Shown here: one piece after another, positions 36,249-47,214 of the stretch
Position numbering within the stretch: position 1 is the stretch's first letter
Layout of the letters: every line of letters begins with the position of its first letter
Assembly (NCBI RefSeq): GCF_963169125.1
Contig: NC_084800.1
Coordinates: forward strand, 56,342,866-56,406,865
Length of the DNA stretch: 64,000 bases
Source of the DNA: Humulus lupulus
Lineage: Eukaryota > Streptophyta > Magnoliopsida > Rosales > Cannabaceae
Reading direction: 5' to 3'
Position numbers and translations under genes: made by a program
The notes under the pieces: model-generated
The model's database searches: none
Seen by the model: only the letters and a program-made list of their open reading frames with translations
What the model was told of the DNA's origin: nothing

Positions 36249-38486
36249 TGCAACGCCCTACTTTCTTAGAGCCGTAATTATGTGAGTTAAAAATGTGTCG
36301 TTGGCTCGCTAACCAAGGTTTTAGGTTAAAAGTGTAACTAAACTAGAATAAAACACGTTTAATGACATTAATTATAAAAATTTAGACATTTATTGAAATC
36401 ATAAAAAGTTATACAGTTGGAATCCCAAAATACTATTTAGAAAATATATTACAACTCAAAAAATACAATTAAGGTCGACCTAAACGACAAAGTGATCCAT
36501 TACAGTGCTTTCCCCAAATAACCCTGGTCGTGGCAGCTAGGTAGGTCGAACATGTACCCGTCGCTCCACGCTCTCCATACTCATGGTTGGTCGACCTTCC
36601 CTTTGCCCTTACCTGCACCATAGAGCACCCGTGAGCCAAAGCCAAGCAAGAAAACTCAACATATAACATATAACATAACATTTCACAGTATACAACAAAA
36701 TAACCAAAAGGCTAAAAACATTGGGGCCTACGCCGTCCCAGGCACTTTACCAGGCCCTGGGTTCGCGGCCTTCACCCAACGAGTGGATTCAGCACCCTAG
36801 GAGAGTATCACCCTACCGGGCAGCACTCAACGTGCTTGACGCTAATCCTGGCCCCTTATCGTACCAGCTTCATGCCGTTCCTGGCCACTCTCCGTTCACT
36901 CATAACATAACATAATAATCACATATATCCACACATATATTAAGAATAAACATTAGTGGTCGCGCCCTGAAACACAAACAATAGAGTCGTGCTCTACTAT
37001 ACGGGTACAACAATTCTCTTACCTGTGTCCCAAACTATCTGAGTACCGCGATCTTGAGCACAGTCCTCTAACCAGAGCCTCGCTGATAACCTAGTCACAA
37101 CACATTTACAATAATCATCCATCAATCCCTAAACCAAATAAGAACTTTGGAATATTAATCTAGCCTCCAGGACCTTGGATTCTACTAATCCGGGTAGTAG
37201 GATCCTTCCTGAGCTTAGCATTCGAGTTCCCGAGTTAAAAACCTTTATTTCCTCCCATGTTTATTCTTTTTGAGTCGCGACCCGCCCCTTTGGGTCGCAG
37301 CCCGCTACAAGTCATAAAGCAAATCCCTCTCAGCTGGCGGGCACGGGTCGCGATGCGCTATACCCTGCATCGCAGTGCATGGGCAGATTTTTGAGGCCCC
37401 CAGGCCTCAACGTTCATGCGGGCCGCAACGCCTAATGAACAGGGTCGCAAATTGAGTCACTAAACCCAGAATTTCCCATGCATTTCACGAGCCAACCTCC
37501 TTGAAGCTCACAAATTCTGAGCCTTAATCCTAGAATTCTGCCTAGGATTCATATCTAAGCAACAAAACTGATACAAGCATCCAAAAACTTCAACAAAACC
37601 TCAGCACAACCTAATCTTAACACCTAAATTCAATCAAACTAGAACCTAGGCCATCATACACAAAGTTACAGCAAAAACACTTAGAGAATTCAATACAGAA
37701 TTCTTACCTCTAGGATAGTTTCGGCCTGAGCTAATTCCCCAAGTCTTCAAACTTGTTTTCCCCAACAGATCCTAGCTTTAAATCCTCAAATTCTTTGCCT
37801 AACATCATCCAAAGTTTCATAAAAAAATTCCAAGTACCATAGAGGGGGAGAGAGAGCCGAATGTGAGAGAGAGAAACCTAAGAATTCCTATTTTTTCTTC
37901 CTAGTGGTTCTAGAGTTCCAACTGCCCAGAATGGTTAAGTTTATCCCTTAGCCAAAAAGTCCAAAATACCCTTAAGTCAATCTTGTTCCTATAGTGTCGC
38001 CAAGGGCAATTACGTCAATTGTCACATCCCGCTAAATCCTCAGGTATTCCTATAAATCCCCATTAAATCCCGACATGCCCAAATAATTGCTAAATTACTA
38101 CATGTTACCCGATAATTCCCAAACATATACTGTATTCCCAAAATACCCCTAGGCTCTTCCCGAGCCCGTTATTCAACCCCGTTGTGACAATTTAGCTAAA
38201 CTGCTCCTTAGGACTTTCTCGGATCGTGCATCACAAATATATCACCACACACTCGTGGTCTTAATCACAATACACACATATATCACATTATGCCCTCAGC
38301 AAGCTAAAATTACAAATATGCCCATAATAACCAAATGGGGCCCCACATGCATATTTAATTCACCTAAACATACATTTCTAATCATATAATCATTAAATTC
38401 ACATATTAGCATACTTACATCAATTATTTCCCTCCTGGCACGCTAATCAGGGTCCTAAGCCTTATTAGCAAATTTGAGGCTCTACA
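36249..38486 (-). repeat. Ty3/gypsy LTR, 2238 bp
   Basis: Plus-strand ends are TGCAACGCCC and GGCTCTACA. On its left lies a primer-site-like sequence and gag; on its right a purine tract (minus-strand GTAACGGGGGATAG, 38487-38500) and the end of pol. The flanks are not a target duplication. It has a GC-rich region with GTCGCGACCCGC-type words near 37275-37450. The architecture matches the diverged LTR starting at 39078. Confidence 0.8.
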
Positions 38487-39077
38487 ACTATCCCCCGTTA
38501 CAGAAATGTTGTCATCGAAATTACCTAAATAACTCAAGATACCGATCTCGCATATCCGTCTCAAGCTCCGAAGTCACATCTTCCACTCTATTGTTCCTCC
38601 ACAACACTTTCACTAAGGCAATGGTCTTACCCCGCAAGACTTTATCCTTTCGGTCTAAAATTTGAACCGACTTCTCTTCATACAATAAATTCCTATCCAG
38701 CTCTAGGTTCTCATAACTCAGCACGTGCGTAGAATCTGACACATACTTCTGGAGCATGGATACGTGAAACACGTTGTGAACCCTAATAGAGCTGGAGGCA
38801 TCGCCAATTTGTAGGCTACCTCTCTAACTCGTTTCAGAATCTCAAAGGTGCCAACAAACCTAGGGCTCAACTTGCCTCATACTCCAAACTGTTTCACCCC
38901 TTTCAAGGGAGAAACTCTAAGAAACACAGAATCATCGACATGAAATTCTACGCTCATGCGTCTCAGGTCTGAGTAACTCTTCTGCCGACTCTGGGAGGCG
39001 AGCATTCACGCTTTGATTTTCTCAATTGCCTCATTGGTTCTCTGAACAACCTTAGGACCTAAATACCTTCTATCACT
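38487..39077 (-). pseudogene. Ty3/gypsy integrase C-terminus with chromodomain-like tail
   Basis: On the minus strand the end of gypsy integrase is readable, with stops and a frameshift. It runs QRTNEAIEKIKA, SRQKSYSDLRR, VFLRVSPLKGV, FVGTFEIL and FHVSMLQKYV, then a tail with VLWRNNRVEDVTSELE that matches the chromodomain end of chromoviruses. A purine tract and an LTR follow. Upstream it breaks off abruptly at the LTR starting at 39078. Confidence 0.85.
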
Positions 39078-39299
39078 TGTAACGCCCTACGACCCAGGAA
39101 CTGTTACAGTGTGCATTTTAAACAGTGCTAAACTCGCCAATCGAGTCATTTGGCCATAATCATGTAACTAAGTATGATTATCGGTTTAGGGTTAAAATTT
39201 TTGGTCAAAGATACAACGTTTCACTAAAGGTTAATTACAACAAAATATTTACAAGTAGTTAACCTAAGCGGCAAAATAAGGTTTAACCCTAGTTCTTTC

Positions 39300-40415
39300 C
39301 GTTAGGAAAATATGTATTTGTCTCAATGGAAATAGGTAAGATAATTACAACTCTAAACTAAATATTACAAATAAATATTATTGATTAAAAAGTGTTACAA
39401 CTCTATGAAAAAAATTACATGTAAATATAGAGAAAGAGGTAGAAGATGATAGAAATAGAAGATACAACTCTAAGACAAAAATATACAAATAAACTAGAGG
39501 TAGTAGAATGAAAGATATAGATGAGATTAAAGATACATATAAAAGAGTAAATAGAGAATAATAGAATAAATGAAAAGCAATAGAATAAAAGAACAAGAAT
39601 AAGAACAATGAACTAAGAACTCTCACTCACACAACCAAAGTGAAGAGTGTTGGGGATCACCAACTTGAACAAGGTTTGAAACCTTTGTCCAAAAGCTTAT
39701 TTCCCCCTAACTCAAGCACTAAGGGATCTCTCACAGATATTGGAAATGCTTTCTGGAATAATCAAGCCTCAAGGTGTTTCTAGCCAAGTGCTCTAATGGA
39801 TAGAAAATGTTGTGTCTTACAAGTGAGCATTAGGCTCCTATTTATAGAGTTTTGAGACACCCTTTGAATTTCAAATTCCACCAACCCCCATGGATGTGTA
39901 CCAATGATTAATTGGATGTTTTATGGAATTAAAATAGAGATTTGGGAGTTACTAGGCTATTGGAAATGTTCAAAATTGGATAAAAACTGAATTTGTATGA
40001 AGCTGTCAGCCACTAGGGTCGCGGCGCTTGTTTCAAGCGCCGCGGCTCTTGGTCATTTTCAGCAACCAATTTTTTAAGTTTTTTCCAAAACATTCCAATT
40101 TATTCCCACTTGATTTTGTAACTGCCATACACAGTATGGGAGTTAAAATCACATCTCTATCAGCCATTTCTCATATGACTTTAAGAAATTCATCTCAATA
40201 TTGTGTAACAACAATTTTACACAATAAAGGGTAATATTTGGAAGTTACAAATTTGTAACACCAAATATGTTACATTATTTGGATATATCTCATATATCTA
40301 AATATTGTAACTCTCTATTATATGTTACAATATGTGACACACTTTGTCACATTTATTTAATCTAAAACATTATAATATAATATAATATTACATTATATTA
40401 TAAAATAATATAACA
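39300..40415 (-). mobile_element. Solo LTR of the copia family at 18716-29443
   Basis: Aligns end to end with the two copia LTRs. It starts CGTTAGG (the first T of TGTTAGG changed to C) and ends ATAACA. It is flanked by the perfect duplication CTTTC (39295-39299 and 40416-40420). It carries a hairpin with 11-base arms at 40020-40030 and 40034-40044. Confidence 0.9.
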
Positions 40416-40659
40416 CTTTCTCTAAACCCTCACCCGTGGCGGTCGAGCAGCTGCATATGTACACATCGTTACCTAAGCTCTCCAACTCAAGGATGGTCCA
40501 GCTTTCTTTTGCCTTTACCTGCACCACATAGCACCCGTGAGCTGAAGCTCAGCAAGAAAACTCAATATGCTCATGAACAGTAATAACATGTTACTAAATC
40601 ATAATAGGCATGCCTAGCAATAATAACCCTATTCATGCATGCAAATAAATCCAAATAAT

Positions 40660-41100
40660 GATTGTGGGCCCTACCATTTGTATAGATGACATATGGGCCT
40701 TGCCCTTTGTGTAGATGACTTATGGGCCCTGGCCTTTGTATAGATGACTATCAAGTCATAGTGAGAATAGATGGCTAATGTGTCTAGCTAAGAATAAGTG
40801 ACTTAGATAAGTGACAATTAAGTCTCGCACTTGGGCTCTGCACCCTAATCAGATGAGTGAGTAACACTTTATGATTTTGATAAATATGTTGGGGCTTGTA
40901 GCCCAAATCAGATGAGTGATTAACACTTTGAGATTCTGGTAATCATGCTCGGGCTTGTAGCCCTAATCAAATGAGTGAGTCACACTTTGGGCTTCGCACC
41001 CTAATCAGATAGGTGACTAGAGAGTCACACTTTGAGCTCTGCACTCTAATCAGATAAGTGACTAATGAGTGAGTCACGAATTTGGGCTCAGCACCAATAG
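40660..41100. repeat. Imperfect tandem repeats inside the gypsy LTR
   Basis: Two interleaved motifs recur: TTTGTATAGATGACTTATGGGCC near the start, then units of about 60 bp with GGGCTTGTAGCCCTAATCAG and GAGTGAGTCACACTTTG. The copies differ by substitutions and small gaps. Confidence 0.6.
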
Positions 41101-42884
41101 CCATGTGACATTGCAGTCTCCTAAGCCTTTTGGCTCTGACTCTAAGTAACCAGCCTCTAGACTAGACAAACGCTTTTAGTTTTCATCGAACTTGAGGCCG
41201 GTCAAGCATTAATGCCCATGATCATTCATTCAATGCTTATGTCTATTAAATCTAATCATTTCGGCTTGTGTTGAACACATCAATGCCGTTCTTGACTCTT
41301 AAGCCAATACCATACGACTCGTGCCGATTTTTGACTCATGGGTTAGTGTCATACACAAGTAAGCAAGGCAACCAAGCATATATCATATGTCAAACATCCA
41401 AATGTAGGGCATTCAACATGCTTACTTAACAGTCACTAGCATAATTATGAACATGCACATTTACAGAGACTCAAGCTCTGATCAATCTCATATTCAATAT
41501 TCATGTCATGCCCTAATCACATGTATCTCATGCATCACATACTGGATACAGTTTTCTTATCTTTGGTCCAAGCACAGGTTACCAATAAACAAGCCACAAG
41601 CACAATCCTGTTTTCAAGGCCTTAGTGATAACCTAGTCACAACCATAATATAAAACCTCATAAAAAATGAGTAAATAAATACTTCCAGACCCAATCCAAG
41701 TCTCTGGGACGTCGAATCCTACTCAACTAGGTAGTAGGATCTATCCCAGGCCCTTTAGAGTTAATTTTCCATGACTAAAACCCAAATCTGGGCAAAACTG
41801 CCCTTAAGCGTCGCGACCCTCCCCCAGCGTTACGTCGCGGCCCGCCTCCAAACAGAGGCTAAACCCAGTTCTTCATGTACCTAGCGTCGCGGTGCGCCAC
41901 CTTACGCCGCGGCCCTAACTACCCATCAGCAAACTTCACCTTCTTCGTCAAGCCTGGGCCACAACGCCCAAGAACAAGGTCGCAACCCAACAACGAACCC
42001 AGCTGAAGACCTCGTTTTCTTCATTTAAAAACCTTCCAAAAACCTATCAAAACATCTCCAAATCCCAAAATAAAAGTTCCAAAACATCCTAATTATCCAA
42101 TACCAATAAAACCCAAGCTTCAATTCATTAAAAAACTCATCAAAACACAAAATCCAATTCAAGCTTAAAAACTTTAAAAACTTAGAACTTAAAACTTGGA
42201 TTACCTCTTATTGAGTCATTTCCCAACTAAATCCTCCGGCTAAAAAGCTTATAATCTTCCCGAGAATTGCTATGCCTCGATCCTTGCCTGAATCCGGGTC
42301 CTAAAACTCAAGTTTCCTTCAAAACTGTGATCTGGTGTCGAAAATGGAACTTTGAGGGAGTGAGCACGTTCTGAACGTTCTTTTTATAATTCTAACAGGA
42401 TATTTCAAACTTAAGTAACCTCAAGCAAATCCTAATGCTCGGGGTCCCGAAAACGCCCCTGTGGGTAAAATAGTCAAAACTCCCAGAATTTCACCCTGAT
42501 CTCACTAACTCCCAATTTATCACAAAATATTTATTCTCATTACCCAATATCTCGGTAATGAGCTAAATACCCCTTGACTCACTCCGAGTCAAGTATAAAT
42601 CTTATTGTGACTTTCCCACTAACTTACCTCCTAGGATCGTCTCGTGCTGAGTAACCCTAGCATAACCAAATAATAATGAAGCATCACACACATCCTACAT
42701 ATATGTCAAATATACAAAATGACCAAAATATGAAAATCACTCAATTAATCAGAAATGGGTTCACATGCATATTTAATACACATAAACATGCATATAATCA
42801 TTTAATTGCATAATAAATCAATTATGGCACTCCCGACCTCGTAATCAAGGCCCTAAGCCTTATTAGGAAATTTGGGTCATTACA

Positions 42885-43209
42885 TTCCCGCTAACTTACT
42901 CTATAGTATCGCATTGTACCGAGTAACCCAAATATATCCACATAATAATGTGATCTCACACATATATCACATATATGCCAAATATACACATAACGAGCCA
43001 AATTACGAAAAATTGTCCTTCTGATAAGAAAGAGACTCACATGCGTATTTAATACACCTAAACAAGCATATCAAGTTATATTATAATATAATTCATATAA
43101 TCATGCAATGATACACATATATATCACATAAGCACATAATTTTTATAATTTGTCATCCTGATCCCCTAATCAAGGCTCTAAGCCTTATTAGTTAATTTGA
43201 GACGTTACA
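42885..43209 (-). repeat. Extra copy of the gypsy LTR tail
   Basis: TTCCCGCTAACTTACT through GAGACGTTACA repeats, with divergence, the last 275 or so bases of the LTR ending at 42884 (from about 42613, TTCCCACTAACTTACC). It is a direct tandem duplication of an LTR end. Confidence 0.65.
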
Positions 43210-43690
43210 AATACTACCACATAAAAAAAAATCAAAATTTGTTTGAAGGTGGTAACTGGAAATTGTAGAGAAAATGTTGAAGAAGATAAAAAATGGAAGA
43301 AAAGAAGAAGAAGAAGAAGAATAAATATGAATAAAAAGCATGGTGAAGAAAGTCTATGTTTTTTTTTTTTAAATAATGTAAAAAAATGTTTCATAAAATA
43401 TAAATGATAAAAAAATATTACAAATAGATTAAAATTATAAAAATAATTACAAAACATATTAAAACTAACTACTAAAATTGTATAAAAAATTAAAATATGG
43501 TATACAAATAAAATATTACAAATATATCGGAAAAGAACTCCCATCAAAATAAAAAAAAAAAAAAAAAGACATAAAAAACTTGAGAAAAAAAACTGCTTTT
43601 CAAAGTTTTTTTTAAAAAAATTCTCATAATTTTCTAAAAAAAAAAAGGTCACTCTGCCACTTGAAAATATGTCATCGCTTGAAAATATGT
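43210..43690. other. AT-rich spacer
   Basis: Low-complexity A/T runs and a short (GAA)n tract at 43300-43322. No gene is seen; the long minus-strand open frame here is composed of Phe/Leu-rich low-complexity sequence. Confidence 0.5.
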
Positions 43691-43865
43691 GGGTTTTAAT
43701 TGCATCAGCCCAGAAGCATTACTGGGCCAGACTTCGTCCTAATCGGACTTTCTTCCCATTTGGACCGGCGACGGCAGACGTTACCGTGGAGCTTAGCTGA
43801 GCCACACGAAAGAGAGGAGCCAGACGAAAGCCCTGAAATTTGAAGAAGTGTGTACTAGTACACCG

Positions 43866-44131
43866 GTAAGCTTTTCTAGCTCCTATGGACTTTCAGATCA
43901 TTCGCTTTTCTTTTAATGGGTTGGATAAGGGTTTTGCATTTCAATTTTGGGGCAACACTAAACATTAAAGCAACTGCTTTTTGACCTAATGAATTTTCTA
44001 GCTCAGTTGCTTTTAATTTAATTTCTTGTAATTCGATTTGGGTGGTTAAGTTTTTTGATTGAAAATCTGGGGTGTGAAAGTTTATTTGGTTAATTTTGAA
44101 TCTGGGTTTGTTCTGTTGGCGCTGTTATTAG
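43866..44131 (+). other. Probable 5'-UTR intron ending at the start codon
   Basis: A strong donor (CACCG|GTAAGC, 43866) and an acceptor (TTATTAG, ending 44131) bracket 266 bases just before the ATG at 44132. If used, the leader exon would lie at about 43800-43865. Confidence 0.5.
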
Positions 44132-46227
44132 ATGGGTACGGGAGATGAGGTTGTTGAAATTGATAGCTTGGAGAGTGGTCTATTATCTGGTTCTGATAAA
44201 ATTGAAGCTGAAGAGGAAGATGTGTTGTATGCTGCTTCATTCCAAGAGATGGAAGATAACTTTATCAAGTACCAAACAGCTCAGTGGGTTCTATACTCGT
44301 TGCTTTTGATTCTGGCTTGGGGAATTGGCTTGTTCATGCTGCTTTATACACCTGTTCGGAGATATATACTGCGGAAGGATATTCGATCGAAAAAACTCTA
44401 CCTTACTCCGAACTCCATTGTCTACAAAGTAAGTTTGCTAATTGGATATGTACACTTACTCTTGAGGCACTGAACTAACCAATTTTGATAGGACTACGAT
44501 GTACAATTGTTTTGAAGAGATTGTACTACATTTATTAATAATTTTAACTTAACAAGAAAATGAAAGCATGTTTTAAAGTGATCTCTTAGAGAGATCTATC
44601 ATTATGTACCTTAAATGGATGGTAGCTTATGCTTTGTACAAACTTTTCTTTAATGTTGATGTTGATTAAATAATGCGCATTTTGTTACATTTTAATAATG
44701 CCATCTTTATGCAGTTCAGGTTACTAGGCCAGTGCCATTTCCATTTTTTGGCGCATTAAAGAAGGAGAAGCATATTTTGTTACCATCTGTGGCTGACATA
44801 GTAATAGAACAAGGTAAAATGTTGCTGTGTTTCCTTTTGTTTATGATAAATTTATGCTCTGCTATAATTTCAGTGAGCTTGTTTTTTGTAGCTAAATCTT
44901 ATGGGTACAACCAAATTTTGTATGCTGACTGTTACATTTGAACACCTAATTTGATTGATTTTATCCTAACTGTTGTTGAATAATGTGTTTAACTTTGTTC
45001 CTCATGAAACAAATCATATGATAATATAATACTGAATGGGAAAGTTCTGTCCAAGTAAATCTAATTTATCCAGTTATTAAGCAGTTTGAAAATTTGTTCA
45101 ATAATTGCTCAAATTAGATAAGTGCATAATAGAAAGGTTCCAAACTTCTCTTTCTTTACTCTTTGCAGATATTTAATAAGGATGTGGTGTTCTAGGCAGG
45201 CAGGGGAAAAATATCCTGTCCTTTTTTCCTTGTGCTATGTCATCAACAGTCGTTTCCTACATGCTGCTAATCTTTAACAATCTCTGATCCGTATAAACAG
45301 GATATCTTCAGTCTCTGTATGGTGTCTACTCGCTTAGAATAGAGAATGTTGGGGTAAGAAGGCCACCAAGCGATGATGTTCAAATCCAGGGAATTGCAAA
45401 TCCAAATGCTTTCAGGAAGGTACTTGTAGTATCAATTCGTCTTTTATTTTGTGGCTCAATTTTGAAAATGTGGTTTATTTTTTTTATTCTTCTTTCAGGC
45501 TGTTTTGATGCGGCTTTCAAATATGAGGAATGAGGCTTGTTATAGACAAGTTTCCACAATTGAAGATGTCCCAAATTTGAGGGTAAGAGGTTCATCAGAT
45601 ACTACTTGTTGTGCCCACATTGTAGTATGATGAAAAAAGAAGAAGAAAAGAATTATCTAAGTTGGATGAATGAGTAAAGAGTACAAGTATATTATGTAAA
45701 CGAAAAGAAAATGTTAATACTTCATTGATAAAAAAAAGAATTAGTTGGTTGAAAAACATAAAAGTCTGATCTAGGGGAGTTAACTGGTGCAAACAGCTTA
45801 GATTCATTTATCTCATAGAGTACAAATAGAATAGGTCTATAGTGTAATTTGTATATTTGTGCAACCGAGAAGCGAGATCTGGGCACTTGTGGTTTTTTCA
45901 TTAGAAGCCTCATAATATATATTTAAACTGTGCATTGCTCTTTTTTTTTTAAATCAATAAAAAAAAATTCTAAATTGGCTCAGTTGCAGGTGTCCCCATC
46001 AAAATCTCTCAGGCAAGATTCATTTTCACATCCAGGGGATCTAATTCTACTGCAAAAGCTAGAGGAGGTTGGAACTTCTGTCAAGGTAGAAAGACAACTT
46101 ATGGATTATTCAATTATAATTTTTGTCTTTTTTGTTCTGACTATATACATGTATTTATTCTTTACTGCAGAGAGTTCACACTTTAATTGAGGAGCAACAC
46201 ACTGAGACATCAGAGCACAGGGATTAA
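44132..46227 (+). CDS. Single-span membrane protein of unknown function, probably DUF7642 family
   Basis: Six exons: 44132-44428, 44720-44813, 45301-45419, 45499-45582, 45990-46085, 46171-46227. All introns are GT-AG; the sum is 747 bases, 248 residues plus stop. Residues 1-50 are acidic. One hydrophobic segment, about 52-72 (WVLYSLLLILAWGIGLFMLL), is followed by basic residues (RRYILRK), suggesting the C-terminal part faces the cytosol. Residues about 76-170 have a beta-rich pattern resembling bacterial PH-like (DUF304/bPH_2) domains: a strand pair, then ADIVIEQGYLQSLYGVYSLRIENVG, then NPNAFRKAVLMRL. The tail (199-248) is hydrophilic. The family name is recalled, not searched. No function is known to me; the PH-like reading is inference. 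Nothing is broken, and it looks like a normal host gene. Confidence 0.88.
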
Positions 46228-46337
46228 AGTGTAAATGAGTGAAGTACACATTTTCTTTATGACCTCTGTTTCACTAAATTTGTTTACATTATCTCTTTTC
46301 AGTCTACTTTCACGAACCACTTTATCAGATTTAAAAG

Positions 46338-47214
46338 CACTACAACAAACATCATTATATGTGACATTTTTAAAAATCAGTATACTTAGGTTTAGTGGCA
46401 TTTTTAAAAATCAGTATACTTAGGTTTAGTGACATTTGTTATACAAATATCGGGCATATCCGTATATAAAAGTCCTAATGGCATTTGTTTGAAATGTCAC
46501 TACATAAATATTAATATAGATTTATAGTGACATTTGAAAAACGTGACTAGAGCTTATTAGTAATTTAAAGTGATCATGGTATTGATTTTAATATTTATAT
46601 CCGATCAAATTAGAATAATTACTATTATAATAATAAATAATAATTTAAATATGGATTTATATTTGTAAAGGAAAAATAAATATAATCATTTGTATATTTC
46701 AAATAATAAATATACTTTACATCTCACTCTAAACCATCTTATATTTTCCAAAAATTACTAGATGCATAACTAAATATATATATATATATTTATATACTGA
46801 CTCGAAAGATTGAATTCTCTTGTACAATAAAAGTACAGAACTTAAATTATTTGATACAATAATTGACCGAAACTTTGATGGATCTTCATATCATATACAT
46901 AAATGTGTGTGTGTATATATATTGTCTCCAATGCATTTTTATACTTAGTTGGCTTTACTATTCCTCTACTTCATAGTTGGGGTAAGGGATGCATGTGATG
47001 AGAAATATTTTGATCAAACAGCACAGAACTCAACTTATTATGAGTATAGTATATGTAGACATATGTAATGACTAAACATAATACATATTATATACATAAC
47101 AACACTGTTAAGGTGCAGCTCTCTTAAGATCTTGTTGTATTTAATTAGGGAAAATAACAAAAACGATGGTTTGTGGCATTATATCTATTCTACAGTGACA
47201 TTTTTGTTGTATTA
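46338..47214. mobile_element. Non-autonomous CACTA-type element in the 3' flank of the membrane-protein gene
   Basis: The left end CACTACAACAAACAT is a classic CACTA terminus. The right end reads TTTTTGTTGTATTA, which matches its complement except for the last three bases. Subterminal GTGACATTT words occur near both ends. A 37-bp direct repeat (ATTTTTAAAAATCAGTATAC...) lies at about 46365-46435. There is no coding region. A 3-bp duplication is not evident because the right end is altered. Confidence 0.6.

Larger units (their letters stand above)
39078..42884 (-). repeat. Ty3/gypsy LTR, diverged, with nested copia solo LTR
   Basis: Ends are TGTAACGCCC and GGGTCATTACA. Its blocks follow the same order as the LTR at 36249-38486, including ACCTGCACCA...AGCACCCGTGAGC. 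A copia solo LTR sits at 39300-40415. Internal imperfect repeats of CCCTAATCAGATGAGTGA lie at 40660-41100. It is not flanked by a target duplication. Confidence 0.65.

Noticed and set aside
36721..36915. 64-codon plus-strand open frame
   Set aside because: It lies within a gypsy LTR and is not kept in the related LTR.
40660..41100. CRISPR-like array
   Set aside because: Repeats are imperfect, spacers are not unique, and the block is inside a plant LTR.
43188..43652. 154-codon minus-strand open frame
   Set aside because: Almost entirely Phe/Leu/Ser from A/T runs; no homology pattern or start context.
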